Shown in pieces: positions 54,206 to 63,716 of a stretch of DNA of 64,000 nt. The stretch lies in the NCBI RefSeq assembly GCF_007994225.1, contig NZ_VLLL01000006.1, positions 992,001 to 1,056,000 on the forward strand, given 5' to 3'. Position numbers and translations under genes: made by a program. Position 1 is the first letter of the stretch. Each line of letters starts with the position of its first letter. Under the pieces are notes generated by a model. The model saw only the letters and a program-made list of their open reading frames with translations, was not told the DNA's origin and searched no databases. The stretch comes from Stackebrandtia albiflava. GTDB lineage: Bacteria > Actinomycetota > Actinomycetes > Mycobacteriales > Micromonosporaceae.

Positions 54206-54670
54206 ATGAGTGAATTCAACACAGAGGCCGCGACCCCCGTCGCCGCTCCCGTCGCGCCCCCGGTCGCGCCGGTGATCCCGGCCGACCGCCCGGTGCAGAC
54301 CGTCGGCCGCCGCAAGCAGGCCGTCGTCCGCGCCCGCCTGGTGCCCGGCTCCGGCAAGTTCCTGCTGAACGGCCGCAGTCTGGAGGTCTACTTCCCCAGC
54401 AAGGTGCACCAGCAGATCGTCGCGGAACCGCTCGTCACCACCGAGCGCACCGAGACCTACGACGTGTTCGCCAACCTCACCGGCGGCGGCGTCACCGGAC
54501 AGGCCGGCGCCCTGCGCCTGGCGATCGCCCGCGCGCTCATCGAGATCGAGCCCGAGCAGCGTCCGGCGCTCAAGCGCGCCGGCTTCCTGACCCGCGACCC
54601 GCGTGAGAAGGAGAGCAAGAAGTACGGCCTCAAGAAGGCCCGCAAGGCACCTCAGTACTCGAAGCGCTAG
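54206..54670 (+). CDS. rpsI: 30S ribosomal protein S9
   Basis: S9 (154 aa) reaches the P-site tRNA with its basic tail. An Ala/Pro/Val-rich N-terminal extension of about 28 residues ([20 protein letters not shown]) precedes the conserved core [40 protein letters not shown] and the end RKAPQYSKR. The final Lys-Arg is normal. A classical terminator follows 9 bp after the stop. Confidence 0.98.
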   Translation: MSEFNTEAATPVAAPVAPPVAPVIPADRPVQTVGRRKQAVVRARLVPGSGKFLLNGRSLEVYFPSKVHQQIVAEPLVTTERTETYDVFANLTGGGVTGQAGALRLAIARALIEIEPEQRPALKRAGFLTRDPREKESKKYGLKKARKAPQYSKR

Positions 54671-54679
54671 TCAGACCCG

Positions 54680-54718
54680 ACAGGGCCAGGGGATAGTCAT
54701 ACCCCTGGCCCTGTTTTT
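54680..54718 (+). terminator. Intrinsic terminator of rplM-rpsI
   Basis: Perfect 13-bp arms ACAGGGCCAGGGG (54680-54692) and CCCCTGGCCCTGT (54702-54714) are followed by a T-run (54714-54718). It is the only factor-independent terminator of the classical U-tract type that I see in the window. Confidence 0.9.
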
Positions 54719-54746
54719 CGTATCCTCATCCCAGAAGGAGACCATC

Positions 54747-56072
54747 GTGGGACGACTCTTCGGTACCGATGGAGTACGCGGGCTGGCCAACGCCGATCTC
54801 ACCCCCCACCTGGCGATGCGCATCGCCCAGGCCGCCGTCGCGGTCCTGGCGGGCGACTCCGCCTCCCGCCCCCAGGTCGTGGTCGGACGCGACCCGAGGG
54901 CGTCGGGCGAGATGCTCGAAGCCGCCGTGGCCGCGGGGCTCGCCGGCGCCGGGGCGGACGTCAGACTCGCCGGGATACTGCCCACCCCGGCCGTGGCCCA
55001 CCTGATCGCCGACACCGGCGCGGACTTCGGTGTCATGTTGTCGGCCAGCCACAACCCCATGCCCGACAACGGCGTCAAACTCTTCGCGCGAGGCGGGGAG
55101 AAGCTGTCCGACGAGGTCGAGGACCGGATCGAGGCGGCACTCGACGCCGAACCGCTCCATCCCACCGGGGCCGACATCGGACGGATCACCGAACTCACCG
55201 GCGGCGGCAAGCGCTACCGGGAACACCTGCTGTCGGCACTGCCCCACCGGCTCGACGGGCTCCGCGTGGTCGTCGACTGCGCCAACGGCGCCGCCGCCAC
55301 CGTGGCACCCGACGTCTACCGCGAGGCCGGCGCCGACGTGATCGCCGTGTGCGCCGACCCGGACGGACTCAACATCAACCGCGACTGCGGCTCCACCCAC
55401 CTGGACGTCGTCCGCCGGGCGGTCCTCGACCACGGAGCTGACCTCGGCATCGCCCACGACGGCGACGCCGACCGGTGCCTGGCCGTCGCCGCGGACGGAG
55501 GCACCGTCGACGGCGACCAGATCATGGCGATCCTCGCGATCGCGATGAAGGAGGCCGGGTTGCTCCACGCCGACACCCTCGTCGCCACCGTCATGAGCAA
55601 CCTCGGACTGCACCAGGCGATGCGGTCGCACGGCATCACCCTCGCGACCACCGGGGTCGGTGACCGGTACGTCCTCAAGGAGCTCACCGACGGCGGCTTC
55701 TCACTGGGCGGCGAGCAGAGCGGCCACATCGTGCTGCCCGCGTACGCCACCACCGGCGACGGCCTGCTGACCGCGCTGCTGCTGATGGCCCGGGTCGTCG
55801 AGACCGGCGTCCCGCTGGCCGAACTCGCGGCGGTCATGCGGCACGCGCCCCAGGTGCTCTTGAACGTCCCCGTCAAGGACAAGGCCGTGGTCGACAGCAC
55901 CCCGGTCAGGGAACTCGTCGCCCTGCACACCGCCGAACTCGGGGACACCGGGCGGGTGCTGCTGCGCCCCTCCGGCACCGAACCGCTCGTGCGGGTCATG
56001 GTGGAGGCCTCCGACGGCGACCGGGCCAAGGCGGTCGCCGACGCCCTCGCCGAGGCGGTCCGGGCGGGCTGA
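54747..56072 (+). CDS. glmM: Phosphoglucosamine mutase
   Basis: GlmM (441 aa) converts glucosamine-6-phosphate to glucosamine-1-phosphate for peptidoglycan. GTG 54747 follows AAGGAG. It begins [20 protein letters not shown]; the phosphoserine is S101 in [16 protein letters not shown]; the metal loop is [12 protein letters not shown]; the sugar loop is [10 protein letters not shown]; and the phosphate-binding loop is [15 protein letters not shown]. It follows rplM-rpsI as in other actinobacteria. Confidence 0.97.
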   Translation: MGRLFGTDGVRGLANADLTPHLAMRIAQAAVAVLAGDSASRPQVVVGRDPRASGEMLEAAVAAGLAGAGADVRLAGILPTPAVAHLIADTGADFGVMLSASHNPMPDNGVKLFARGGEKLSDEVEDRIEAALDAEPLHPTGADIGRITELTGGGKRYREHLLSALPHRLDGLRVVVDCANGAAATVAPDVYREAGADVIAVCADPDGLNINRDCGSTHLDVVRRAVLDHGADLGIAHDGDADRCLAVAADGGTVDGDQIMAILAIAMKEAGLLHADTLVATVMSNLGLHQAMRSHGITLATTGVGDRYVLKELTDGGFSLGGEQSGHIVLPAYATTGDGLLTALLLMARVVETGVPLAELAAVMRHAPQVLLNVPVKDKAVVDSTPVRELVALHTAELGDTGRVLLRPSGTEPLVRVMVEASDGDRAKAVADALAEAVRAG

Positions 56073-56088
56073 CCGCCGCGCGTCCCCC

Positions 56089-56136
56089 GGCGCCCGTGGG
56101 CGTCACCGTGGAATGCCGGTGACGCCCACGGGCGCC
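56089..56136. terminator. Terminator of glmM
   Basis: Perfect 20-bp arms (GGCGCCCGTGGGCGTCACCG at 56089-56108 and its complement at 56117-56136) with an 8-nt loop lie 16 bp after the stop. Confidence 0.8.
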
Positions 56137-56195
56137 GGTCACCAAGATCGACGTCCGCTGCGCGCCGGAAACGGCCATCGGCGACAATCGAGGGC

Positions 56196-56693
56196 GTGGA
56201 TCATCTACCAATCAACCACCCGCTCCGCCCGCTGTGGCGCATCCTCGCGTTCCTCGCGGGTGCCTACATCCTGGTGTTCGGGATCATCGGCTTCATCCAG
56301 GCGCGCGCCGAGGGCATCGGCTGGTTCGCGCAGGAAAACCAACCGACCGTGCTGTGGCTGAAGGCGAACCCGGCCTTCGCGCTGATGTCGATCATCGTCG
56401 GTGGCGTCGTGGTCCTGGGCGCGCTGATCGGCCGCAACATCGACCGCTGGATCAACCTGCTGGCCGGCGGCGTGTTCATCCTGGCCGGGATGGCGATGAT
56501 GGCCGTCCTGCGCACCGACGTGAACTTCCTCGGCTTCACGATGTCGGCCTGCATCACCTCGTTCATCCTGGGGCTGGTCATGCTGGCGGCCGGGCTGTAC
56601 GGCCGGGTCGGCAGCGCGGCGGAACGCCGGGTCGAGGAGGAACGCCGCCACCGCAGCGTCGGCGACAACACCGGCGTGGTGGGCGACGCCTGA
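56196..56693 (+). CDS. DUF4383-family membrane protein
   Basis: This 165-aa protein starts at GTG 56196 (MDHLPINHPLRPLWRILAFL). It has four membrane helices: LAFLAGAYILVFGIIGFIQA, FALMSIIVGGVVVLGALIG, LLAGGVFILAGMAMMAVLR and ACITSFILGLVMLAAGLYG. Between the first and second is a polar stretch (AEGIGWFAQENQPTVLWLKA) typical of DUF4383. The charged tail (AAERRVEEERRHRSVGD) is cytoplasmic. Function is unknown. Confidence 0.8.
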   Translation: MDHLPINHPLRPLWRILAFLAGAYILVFGIIGFIQARAEGIGWFAQENQPTVLWLKANPAFALMSIIVGGVVVLGALIGRNIDRWINLLAGGVFILAGMAMMAVLRTDVNFLGFTMSACITSFILGLVMLAAGLYGRVGSAAERRVEEERRHRSVGDNTGVVGDA

Positions 56694-56765
56694 CCGGCCG
56701 TGGAGTGCCGCACCGATCACACCGCTCACAGGCGGTGATACGACACCGGACACCAGAGCAGACGC

Positions 56766-56809
56766 CGAGGGCTCCCGGATCACCGGAACACGGTGAGCGG
56801 GAGCCCTCG
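56766..56809. terminator. Bidirectional terminator between DUF4383 and TetR genes
   Basis: Outer arms CGAGGGCTCCCG (56766-56777) and their complement (56798-56809) plus an inner CACCG/CGGTG pair form one long stem between convergent genes. Confidence 0.75.
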
Positions 56810-56815
56810 GATCGT

Positions 56816-57454
56816 TCAGCTCGGATGTGACGGCAGGTGCGGGGGCGTGGTGTCGAGGTGGGACAGGCCGTTCCAGGCCAGGTTCACCAGGTGCGACGCC
56901 ACCACCTCCTTCTTCGGCTTCCGCGCGTCCAGCCACCAGCGACCGGTCAGCGCCACCATGCCCACCAGGGCCTGCGAGTAGAGCTCGGCCAGCTTGGGAT
57001 CGAACCCGCGTAGCTTGAACTCCTTGCCCAGGATGCCCTCAGCCTGGTGGGCGACGTCGTTGAGCACGCTGGAGAAGTTGCCGGTGTCGGACATGACCGG
57101 GGAGTCGCGTACCAGTACCCGGAAACCGTCGGGGTCTCCCTCGATGTAGTCCAGCAGCGCCAACGCCGCCTGCTCCACCAGGACCCGGGGGTGACCGCCG
57201 GTCAGGGCGTGGGTGATTCGGTCGAGAAGTGACCTGACCTCCCGGTCGACGACGACCGCGTACAGGCCCTCCTTACCGCCGAAGTGCTCGTACACGACCG
57301 GTTTCGAGACCTTCGCCCGAGCGGCGATGTCCTCCACGCTCGTCGCGTCGTACCCCCGTTCGGCGAAGGCGCGCCTCGCCACGGAGATCAGCTGTTCACG
57401 TCGTTGGGCGGAAGACATGCGGACCCGGCGCGGCGTCGGTTGGTTCGAACTCAC
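56816..57454 (-). CDS. TetR-family regulator linked to a fatty-acid desaturase
   Basis: This 212-aa TetR protein has an HTH at about residues 35-60 (DATSVEDIAARAKVSKPVVY) followed by EHFGGKEGLYAVVVDREV. The C-terminal part keeps RWWLDARKPKKEVVASHLVN, as in lipid-responsive TetR proteins. GTG 57454 overlaps the desaturase stop by 4 bp (GTGA); an internal ATG 12 codons later is an alternative. The operon layout suggests feedback control of membrane fatty-acid unsaturation. Confidence 0.9.
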   Translation of the reverse strand: MSSNQPTPRRVRMSSAQRREQLISVARRAFAERGYDATSVEDIAARAKVSKPVVYEHFGGKEGLYAVVVDREVRSLLDRITHALTGGHPRVLVEQAALALLDYIEGDPDGFRVLVRDSPVMSDTGNFSSVLNDVAHQAEGILGKEFKLRGFDPKLAELYSQALVGMVALTGRWWLDARKPKKEVVASHLVNLAWNGLSHLDTTPPHLPSHPS

Positions 57455-58443
57455 CCACGTAGTCTGTCCTGTCCACCCGACATCTTCTTACTCAGCCTCT
57501 CCCGGTTGGGCCAACGCACGTCGTACACCCAGCCGAACCGCTCGAAGATCCAGATGAGGCGGGCGGAGGTGTCGATCTGTCCGCGCATCACACCGTGCCG
57601 GGCGCTGGTCGGGTCGCTGTGGTGCAGGTTGTGCCAGGACTCGCCCATCGACAGCAGCGCCAGCGGCCAGAAGTTCGCGGCCTTGTCGCCGTCGCGGGTG
57701 GCGAAGGGACGTTCCCCGTACACGTGGCAGATCGAGTTGATCGACCAGGTGACGTGGTGCAGCAGGCCGATGCGGATCAGGCTGCCCCAGATGAACGCGG
57801 TGAGGGCGCCCTGCCAGGACCAGGTGATCAATCCGCCGGCCAGCGCCGGCGCGAACAGCGTCACCAGGAACAACTTGCCGAACATGTCGTCGACCCGGCG
57901 GATGTCCTTGTCGGCGACCAGGTCCGGGGCGAAGCGGTCGCGGTTCGACAGGTCGCGGTCGAACATCCAGCCCACGTGCGCGTGGAACAGGCCCTTGGTG
58001 AGCGCCTTGAAACCGGTGCCGTAACGCCACGGGGAATGCGGGTCGCCCTCCCGGTCGGAGTAGGCGTGGTGGCGACGGTGGTCGGCGACCCACTGGATCA
58101 CCGAGCCCTCGACCGCGAGCGAACCCGCCACCGCCAGCGTCACGCGCATCCACCGCTTCGCCTTGAAACCACCGTGCGTGAAGTACCGGTGGAAACCGAC
58201 GGTGACGCCGAAACCGCTGATGTTGTACATGACGGCCATGATCGCCACGTCGACCCAGGACAGACCCCAACCCCAGGTCAGCGGGACCGCGGCGATCAAC
58301 GCCAGGAACGGGGCGACGACGACGAACCACAGCCCGAAGAGGACCTTGCGGCTCTGCTTCCCCACGGTGAGCGGCTTGGGATCGCGTGCGGCGCCCGGTG
58401 ACGGGCTGGTGACCGCCCGGTCCGCCGACGTGTATGAGGTCAT
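57451..58443 (-). CDS. Acyl-CoA/acyl-lipid delta-9-type fatty acid desaturase
   Basis: This 330-aa membrane di-iron desaturase introduces a double bond into long-chain acyl groups. The three His boxes are HRYFTH (85-90), HRRHH (122-126) and HNLHH (near 270), with GESWHNLHHSDPTSARHG around the last. Membrane helices lie at 35-57, 65-85 and 100-118 and two more near 185-230. ATG 58443 follows AAGGA. Direct repeats of a TetR-like site lie upstream. Electron donors (ferredoxin or reductase) are not adjacent. Confidence 0.93.
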   Translation of the reverse strand: MTSYTSADRAVTSPSPGAARDPKPLTVGKQSRKVLFGLWFVVVAPFLALIAAVPLTWGWGLSWVDVAIMAVMYNISGFGVTVGFHRYFTHGGFKAKRWMRVTLAVAGSLAVEGSVIQWVADHRRHHAYSDREGDPHSPWRYGTGFKALTKGLFHAHVGWMFDRDLSNRDRFAPDLVADKDIRRVDDMFGKLFLVTLFAPALAGGLITWSWQGALTAFIWGSLIRIGLLHHVTWSINSICHVYGERPFATRDGDKAANFWPLALLSMGESWHNLHHSDPTSARHGVMRGQIDTSARLIWIFERFGWVYDVRWPNRERLSKKMSGGQDRLRG

Positions 58444-58503
58444 AGCGTGTCCTTGCGGTAGAAGGTGCGCGAACGGAGCGCGATGAGCCCTCTCACCTGC
58501 GCC

Positions 58504-58530
58504 TACGTCACCGTAACCTACGTGACCGTA
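58504..58530. promoter_or_regulatory. Candidate operator repeats of the desaturase-TetR operon
   Basis: TACGTCACCGTA (58504-58515) and TACGTGACCGTA (58519-58530) are direct repeats 15 bp apart, each itself nearly palindromic. They lie 60-87 bp upstream of the desaturase start, consistent with promoter overlap and TetR binding as two dimers. Inference only. Confidence 0.6.
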
Positions 58531-58676
58531 GCCGGTCGGTAGGGGAAACTCCCCTCTTTGCGCCCGAACGCCGCACTCCCACCGGCGGCCGCGGCGGGTA
58601 TGTCGGATGCACGGCCACGGCGGCGGCAGGTAGCCTAGGACGGCGTTGTGCGATCGCACAAGGATTCGCGCGGCGA

Positions 58677-58750
58677 TCCCGGGTCGTCTAAGGGCAGGAC
58701 TCTTGGTTTTGGTCCAAGCTATGGGGGTTCGAATCCTCCCCCGGGAGCCA
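58677..58750 (+). tRNA. tRNA-Gln (anticodon TTG)
   Basis: A complete 74-nt cloverleaf with encoded CCA. The acceptor TCCCGGG pairs with CCCGGGA; the D stem is GTCT/GGAC; the anticodon stem CTTGG/CCAAG encloses TTTTGGT with anticodon TTG; the T stem GGGGG/CCTCC encloses TTCGAAT; the discriminator is G. It lies upstream of glmU, a common actinobacterial linkage. Confidence 0.95.
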
Positions 58751-58953
58751 TCATGCGGAGGCGCCCGTCCCGTCACGACGTCGGGCGACCGGAGCCGGCC
58801 GGGGCACGGGCCGGTCTCGCGCGGCTCCGTCGGGGAGGCCGGCCTGCCGCGCGTACCCGGTGAAGGCGCCTCCGGAGTCGCGACGATCCCGCCGAGGCGG
58901 GTCGCGCGCCCGCCACGAGTTGACACGACCGTCCTAGACGAAGGAGCTCGCAG

Positions 58954-60378
58954 GTGAACCCGAATCGGTCGATCGTGGTGCTCGCCGCGGGGATGGGCAC
59001 CAGGATGAAGTCCTCACTGCCCAAGATGCTGCACCCGATGCTGGGCCGGACCCTCCTCGGTCACGTGCTACACGCGGCGGAGGCCGTAGAGGCGGCGGAG
59101 ACCCTGGTGGTCGTGGGATCCGGCGCCGACCAGGTGACCGCGCACGTGTCCGGGATCGCGCCGGGCGCCCGCACCGTCATGCAACACGAGCAGCGCGGCA
59201 CCGGGCACGCGGTCCGGGTCGCCCTGGAGGCGGCGCCCGAACTGACCGGTTCGGTCGTCGTGCTCTACGGCGACACCCCGCTGCTGCGCGGCGAGACCCT
59301 CACGGGCCTGCTCGACGCGCACGACGCCGCCGGGGCCGCCGCCACCGTGCTGACCGCCGAGGTCCCCGACCCGACCGGTCTGGGCCGGATCGTCCGCGAC
59401 GCCGCCGGGCGGTTGACCGGCATCGTCGAGCAGCGCGACGCCGACGCCGCGCAGCTCGCCGTCCGCGAGATCAACAGCGGGATGTACGTGTTCGACGCCG
59501 CGTTGCTGCGGGAGATGCTGGCGAAGGTCTCCACCGACAACGACCAGGGCGAGGAGTACCTGACCGACGTCATCGGGCTGCTGGTCGCCGCCGGGCACCC
59601 GGTCGGCACCCACACCGCCCCCGACGTCCAGGACACGCTCGGGTGCAACGACCGGGCGCAGTTGGCGGAGCTGCGGCGGCTGATGCAGCGCCGCATCAAC
59701 ACCGCGCTGATGGTCTCCGGCGTCACGATGGACGACCCGGACACCACCTGGATCGACGCCACCGCCTCGGTCGCGCCGGACGTGACGCTGCGCCCGAACG
59801 TGCAGTTGTGCGGTGCCACCCGGATCGGCGCCGGCGCGGAGATCGGGCCGGACTCCACGCTGCGCGACACCACGGTCGGGGAACGCGCCGTGGTGGTGCG
59901 CGCCCACACCGACCGGGCCGTCGTCGGCGACGACTGCACCGTCGGCCCCTTCGCCTACCTGCGGCCCGACGCGGTCATGGAGACCGGCGCGAAGGTCGGC
60001 ACGTACGTGGAGGTGAAGAAGTCCACGGTGCGTGAGGGCGCCAAGGTGCCGCACCTGTCTTACGTGGGCGACGCCACGGTGGGCCGACGGGCGAACGTCG
60101 GCGCCGGCACCATCATCGCCAACTACGACGGCGTCTCCAAGCACCACACCGACATCGGTGAGGCGGTCTTCGTCGGGTCGAACTCCGTCCTGATAGCGCC
60201 GGTCACCGTCCGGGACGGCTCCTACGTCGCAGCCGGCAGCGCCATCGACCAGGACGTGGCGTCCGGCGCGATCGGTGTCGCGCGCGGCAGGCAGCGCAAC
60301 GTCGACGGCTGGGTGGCCCGCAAACGCGCCGGAACCAGGACCGACGAGGCGGCGCGGCGTGCCGCCGAGCAGGGGTGA
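58954..60378 (+). CDS. glmU: Bifunctional UDP-GlcNAc pyrophosphorylase/GlcN-1-P acetyltransferase
   Basis: GlmU (474 aa) acetylates glucosamine-1-phosphate and then couples it to UTP. GTG 58954 follows AAGGAG. The uridyltransferase domain has VVLAAGMGTRMKSSLPKMLH, EQRGTGHAV, LYGDTPLL and VREINSGMYVFD. The C-terminal left-handed beta-helix has hexapeptide repeats, VGPFAYLRPDAVMETGAKVG, VPHLSYVGDATVG and GAGTIIANYDGVSKHHTDIG. The Ala/Arg-rich tail is short. It completes the route begun by GlmM. Confidence 0.97.
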   Translation: MNPNRSIVVLAAGMGTRMKSSLPKMLHPMLGRTLLGHVLHAAEAVEAAETLVVVGSGADQVTAHVSGIAPGARTVMQHEQRGTGHAVRVALEAAPELTGSVVVLYGDTPLLRGETLTGLLDAHDAAGAAATVLTAEVPDPTGLGRIVRDAAGRLTGIVEQRDADAAQLAVREINSGMYVFDAALLREMLAKVSTDNDQGEEYLTDVIGLLVAAGHPVGTHTAPDVQDTLGCNDRAQLAELRRLMQRRINTALMVSGVTMDDPDTTWIDATASVAPDVTLRPNVQLCGATRIGAGAEIGPDSTLRDTTVGERAVVVRAHTDRAVVGDDCTVGPFAYLRPDAVMETGAKVGTYVEVKKSTVREGAKVPHLSYVGDATVGRRANVGAGTIIANYDGVSKHHTDIGEAVFVGSNSVLIAPVTVRDGSYVAAGSAIDQDVASGAIGVARGRQRNVDGWVARKRAGTRTDEAARRAAEQG

Positions 60379-60510
60379 CCGTCCCCTCACGTGGGCGGAA
60401 ACACCGAGATGAATTCCACAATCACCGGCCCGACACGCGTCACCGGCGGGGGCCGGGAGTGAGACTAGGCAGGTTGACTTTCGGTGCGCGAAGCAAAGGG
60501 TGACCCTGCG

Positions 60511-61491
60511 ATGGCCAGCATCTCCGCTGACAATCCCAAGAGTTTGATGCTGTTCTCCGGACGTGCCTATCCGGAGCTGGCCCACGAGATCGGAGAGCAC
60601 CTGGGGGTCGCGCCGACCCCGACGGACGCCTACGCGTTCGCCAACGGCGAGCTGTTCGTGCGGTACCGGGAGTCGGTCCGCGGCTGTGACGCGTTCGTGG
60701 TCCAGTCGATGACGGCGCCCATCAACCGCTGGATGATGGAGGCGCTCATCATGGTCGACGCCCTGAAACGGGGCTCGGCCAAACGCATCACGGTGGTGCT
60801 GCCGTTCTACCCGTACGCGCGGCAGGACAAGAAGCACCGTGGGCGGGAACCCATCTCGGCGCGCCTGATGGCGGACCTGCTGAAGACCGCCGGTGCCGAC
60901 CGCATCCTCACCGTCGACCTGCACACCGCGCAGATCCAGGGCTTCTTCGACGGCCCCGTGGACCACCTGTTCGCGATGGAGACGCTCGCCTCCTACATGC
61001 AGGACAAGTACGGCGACCGCCCGCTGGCGGTCGTGGCCCCGGACTCCGGCCGGGTGCGGGTGGCGGAACGCTGGACCGACCGGATGGGCGGTTGCCCGCT
61101 CGCGTTCATCCACAAGACCCGTGACCCGCTCAGGCCCAACGAGGTCGTCGCCAACACGGTCGTGGGCGACGTCGCCGGGCGGGTCTGCCTGCTCGTCGAC
61201 GACATGATCGACACCGGCGGCACCATCTGCCGCGCCGCCGAGATGCTGGACGCGGCCGGTGCGGCCGACGTGGTGATCGCGGCCACCCACCCGATCTTCT
61301 CCGAACCGGCGGTGCGGCGGTTGGCGGAGGCCCCGGCGAGCGAGGTCGTGGTCACCAACACGCTGCCGTTGCCGCCGGACACGAACCTCGACAAGCTGAC
61401 CGTGCTGTCGATCGCGCCGTTGATCGCCAAGGCCATCAGCGAGGTGTTCAAGGACGGCTCGGTGACGACGCTGTTCGGGGGGTTGTCTTAG
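60511..61491 (+). CDS. prs: Ribose-phosphate pyrophosphokinase
   Basis: Prs (326 aa) makes PRPP for nucleotides, His, Trp and NAD. I chose ATG 60511 (AAAGGG upstream, standard length) over the GTG at 60484, which would add nine residues. Motifs are RVRESVRG-like RYRESVRGCDAFVVQSM, LPFYPYARQDKKHRGREPIS with the flexible loop, the DLHTAQIQGFFD Mg-ATP region and the PRPP loop LLVDDMIDTGGT. It lies between glmU and rplY as usual. Confidence 0.97.
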   Translation: MASISADNPKSLMLFSGRAYPELAHEIGEHLGVAPTPTDAYAFANGELFVRYRESVRGCDAFVVQSMTAPINRWMMEALIMVDALKRGSAKRITVVLPFYPYARQDKKHRGREPISARLMADLLKTAGADRILTVDLHTAQIQGFFDGPVDHLFAMETLASYMQDKYGDRPLAVVAPDSGRVRVAERWTDRMGGCPLAFIHKTRDPLRPNEVVANTVVGDVAGRVCLLVDDMIDTGGTICRAAEMLDAAGAADVVIAATHPIFSEPAVRRLAEAPASEVVVTNTLPLPPDTNLDKLTVLSIAPLIAKAISEVFKDGSVTTLFGGLS

Positions 61492-61783
61492 CGGCCGTCT
61501 TCGCCCCAGGCAGCGGGCGACCGTAGACGACGGAGGGCACCACGAGCGGTCACCTCGCGCGTGCGGGACGGTGATCTCGCCCGCCCTACCCGGGGCAGCG
61601 AGGATCGTCAGGTCGCAGCGGTGTACTCTATTTCGGTTGCCACGGCGAGGGCGCGCGACGGGTGGAAGTCAGCTCGATCGGCGCCGTGATCGACGCGGGT
61701 CTCGAGGTAGTCGGCCTTCCGGCGCCCCGCGCACGCGCCGAGCGCCTTACATCCTTTTCTCACGAAAGTAATGGAGCGTTTCC

Positions 61784-62386
61784 GTGTCCGAGGTCCGTAT
61801 CAGCGCCGAGCCCCGTACTGAGTTCGGCAAGGGTGGCGCGCGCCGTACGCGCCGGGCAGGGAAGATCCCCGCCGTGTTGTACGGTCACGGCGAGAAGCCG
61901 AAGCACGTCGCACTGCCCTCGCTGGAGTTCACCAACCTCATCCGCCGAGGCGGCATGAACCAACTCATGACCGTCGAGATCAGCGACGGAACCCGTGAGC
62001 TCGCCCTGCCCAAGGCGTTGCAGCGGGACCCGATCAAGGACACCATCGACCACGTCGACCTGCTGCTGGTGCGTCGCGGCGAGACGGTGACCGTCGAGGT
62101 GAAGGTCACCCACACCGGTGAGCACGAGAAGGGTGGCCTGCTGGTCACCGAGAACGACTCGATCACCGTCGAGGCCGACGCCACCGCCATCCCCGAAGAG
62201 GTCGAGCTGTCGATCGAGGGCCTGGCCGTCGGCGAGAACAAGACCGTCGCCGACCTGCGGCTGCCCAGCGGTGTCAAGCTGGTCACCGACCCCGAGACCG
62301 TCCTGGTCACCCTGACCGTTCCGCGTGCCGAGGCCGCCGCGGACGCCGGTGAGGAGACCGAGGACGCCGCGGAAGCCGGCGAGTAG
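61784..62386 (+). CDS. rplY: 50S ribosomal protein L25/general stress protein Ctc
   Basis: This long (Ctc/TL5-type) L25 has 200 aa. The N-terminal 5S rRNA-binding domain is [38 protein letters not shown]. The C-terminal TL5 domain includes [20 protein letters not shown] and [20 protein letters not shown]. The end is acidic and Ala-rich. GTG 61784 is preceded by GGAG. pth begins 8 nt downstream. The 292-bp gap before it holds no gene, only a possible TACTCT -10 element near 61625. Confidence 0.96.
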   Translation: MSEVRISAEPRTEFGKGGARRTRRAGKIPAVLYGHGEKPKHVALPSLEFTNLIRRGGMNQLMTVEISDGTRELALPKALQRDPIKDTIDHVDLLLVRRGETVTVEVKVTHTGEHEKGGLLVTENDSITVEADATAIPEEVELSIEGLAVGENKTVADLRLPSGVKLVTDPETVLVTLTVPRAEAAADAGEETEDAAEAGE

Positions 62387-62394
62387 CCGATCCC

Positions 62395-63000
62395 ATGGCC
62401 GAGGCTGCTTTCCTGGTGGTCGGCCTGGGCAATCCCGGTCCCAAGTACGCGGGCAACCGCCACAACGTGGGTTTCATGGTCGTCGATCTGCTTGCGAGGC
62501 GGATCGGCGACCTCGCCGGTTCCGGGGCGGTCAAGTGGAGTCGGCACTCCAAGGCCCGCGCCGAGGTGTACGAGGGCAGGGTCGCCCCGGGTGGCCCGCG
62601 GTTGATCCTCGTGAAGCCGCTGACGTACATGAACCTCGCCGGGCAGGCGGTGGGGCCGCTCGCGGTGTTCTACAAGATCCCCAACGCGCAGGTGATCGCG
62701 GTCCACGACGAGTTGGACCTGCCGTACGGGGTGCTCAGGCTCAAGTCCGGCGGCGGCGAAGGCGGCCACAATGGACTCAAGTCGATGACCCAGGCGCTCG
62801 GCGGCCGTGACTACCTGCGGGTGCGATTCGGCATCGGCAGGCCCCCCGGACGTATGGACCCGGCGGCGTTCGTGCTGAGGGACTTCGACACCCCGGAACG
62901 CGCCGAGCTGCCGCTGTTCACCGAACTCGCCGCCGACGCGGTCGAGGAAGTCGTCACGACCGGGCTCACCCCCGCCCAGAACCGCTTCCACGCGCGCTGA
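62395..63000 (+). CDS. pth: Peptidyl-tRNA hydrolase
   Basis: Pth (201 aa) frees tRNA from prematurely released peptidyl-tRNA. It begins [20 protein letters not shown] and NVGF, with the catalytic His in [27 protein letters not shown] gives the substrate Asn, and [20 protein letters not shown] with [20 protein letters not shown] the catalytic Asp and RNA-binding face. It is co-transcribed with rplY. A small hairpin (63008-63030) follows. Confidence 0.97.
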   Translation: MAEAAFLVVGLGNPGPKYAGNRHNVGFMVVDLLARRIGDLAGSGAVKWSRHSKARAEVYEGRVAPGGPRLILVKPLTYMNLAGQAVGPLAVFYKIPNAQVIAVHDELDLPYGVLRLKSGGGEGGHNGLKSMTQALGGRDYLRVRFGIGRPPGRMDPAAFVLRDFDTPERAELPLFTELAADAVEEVVTTGLTPAQNRFHAR

Positions 63001-63040
63001 CCCGACGGCGCCCGCCCGTCCGCCGGGCGCGGTCGTGCGG

Positions 63041-63475
63041 TCAGGCCGGTCCCGTGATGGTGCCGGTGTCGCGGTGGTACCGGTAGATCTCGATCCCGTG
63101 TTCCCACTCGGGGGTCATCACGACGTCGCGGGCGAGCACGTCGCCCAGTTCCCGCATGAACCCGAGGACCCCCGAGACCCCGGCCGCGTCGGTCACCGCC
63201 GGGCTCGACGAGACGATCAGCTCGTCCTCGAAGTACCAGACGGTGAGCCCGCCGTGGGCGTCGCTCTCGGCGACGGCGTGATCCTCGCGGACGTCGACCT
63301 CGGAGTGGGTGGCGGGGACGACCCGCCGGCCGTGGGGCGGACGCCAGGCGGTGGGCCGTTCACGGAGGTGTGAGAGCAGGGCGTCCCAGTCGCCGGCCGC
63401 CATGTCCCCGACGACCATGTGAAGCGGCGTGTCGTCCTGAGCGAGCCAGGGATGCGCGTCGATGTCGTCCGGCAT
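63041..63475 (-). CDS. Uncharacterised 144-aa cytoplasmic protein
   Basis: This protein from ATG 63475 has no signal peptide or membrane segment. It reads MPDDIDAHPWLAQDDTPLHM and contains GDWDALLSHLRERPTAWRPP, HGGLTVWYFEDELIVSSSPA and IEIYRYHRDTGTITGPA at the end. Alternating strands and aromatic residues suggest a small alpha/beta fold. I do not recognise a family. It converges on pth. Confidence 0.65.
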   Translation of the reverse strand: MPDDIDAHPWLAQDDTPLHMVVGDMAAGDWDALLSHLRERPTAWRPPHGRRVVPATHSEVDVREDHAVAESDAHGGLTVWYFEDELIVSSSPAVTDAAGVSGVLGFMRELGDVLARDVVMTPEWEHGIEIYRYHRDTGTITGPA

Positions 63476-63716
63476 GTCGCCATCCTGCCGTGGCCGGCCC
63501 CGACCGCGACGTGCGGTCTCGCACCGTTCGCGATGGACGGTCCCGGCCGGCTGCCTCCGTCACGGTCCGGCATCGCCGGATTTCGGTTACCATCCCGTTA
63601 CACATGTCGTCCGTGTGCCGTTATATCGGTGGCGGCTCAATGCATCCGGTGACTGGGACGGTGCGGGTGGGGCCGCATCGGGGTGTGAGTGGACGGCGTC
63701 GTCGGGAGGGATTCTT

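Noticed and set aside
59068-61290. 740-codon open frame on the minus strand
   Set aside because: It is antisense to glmU and prs, with no recognisable motif.
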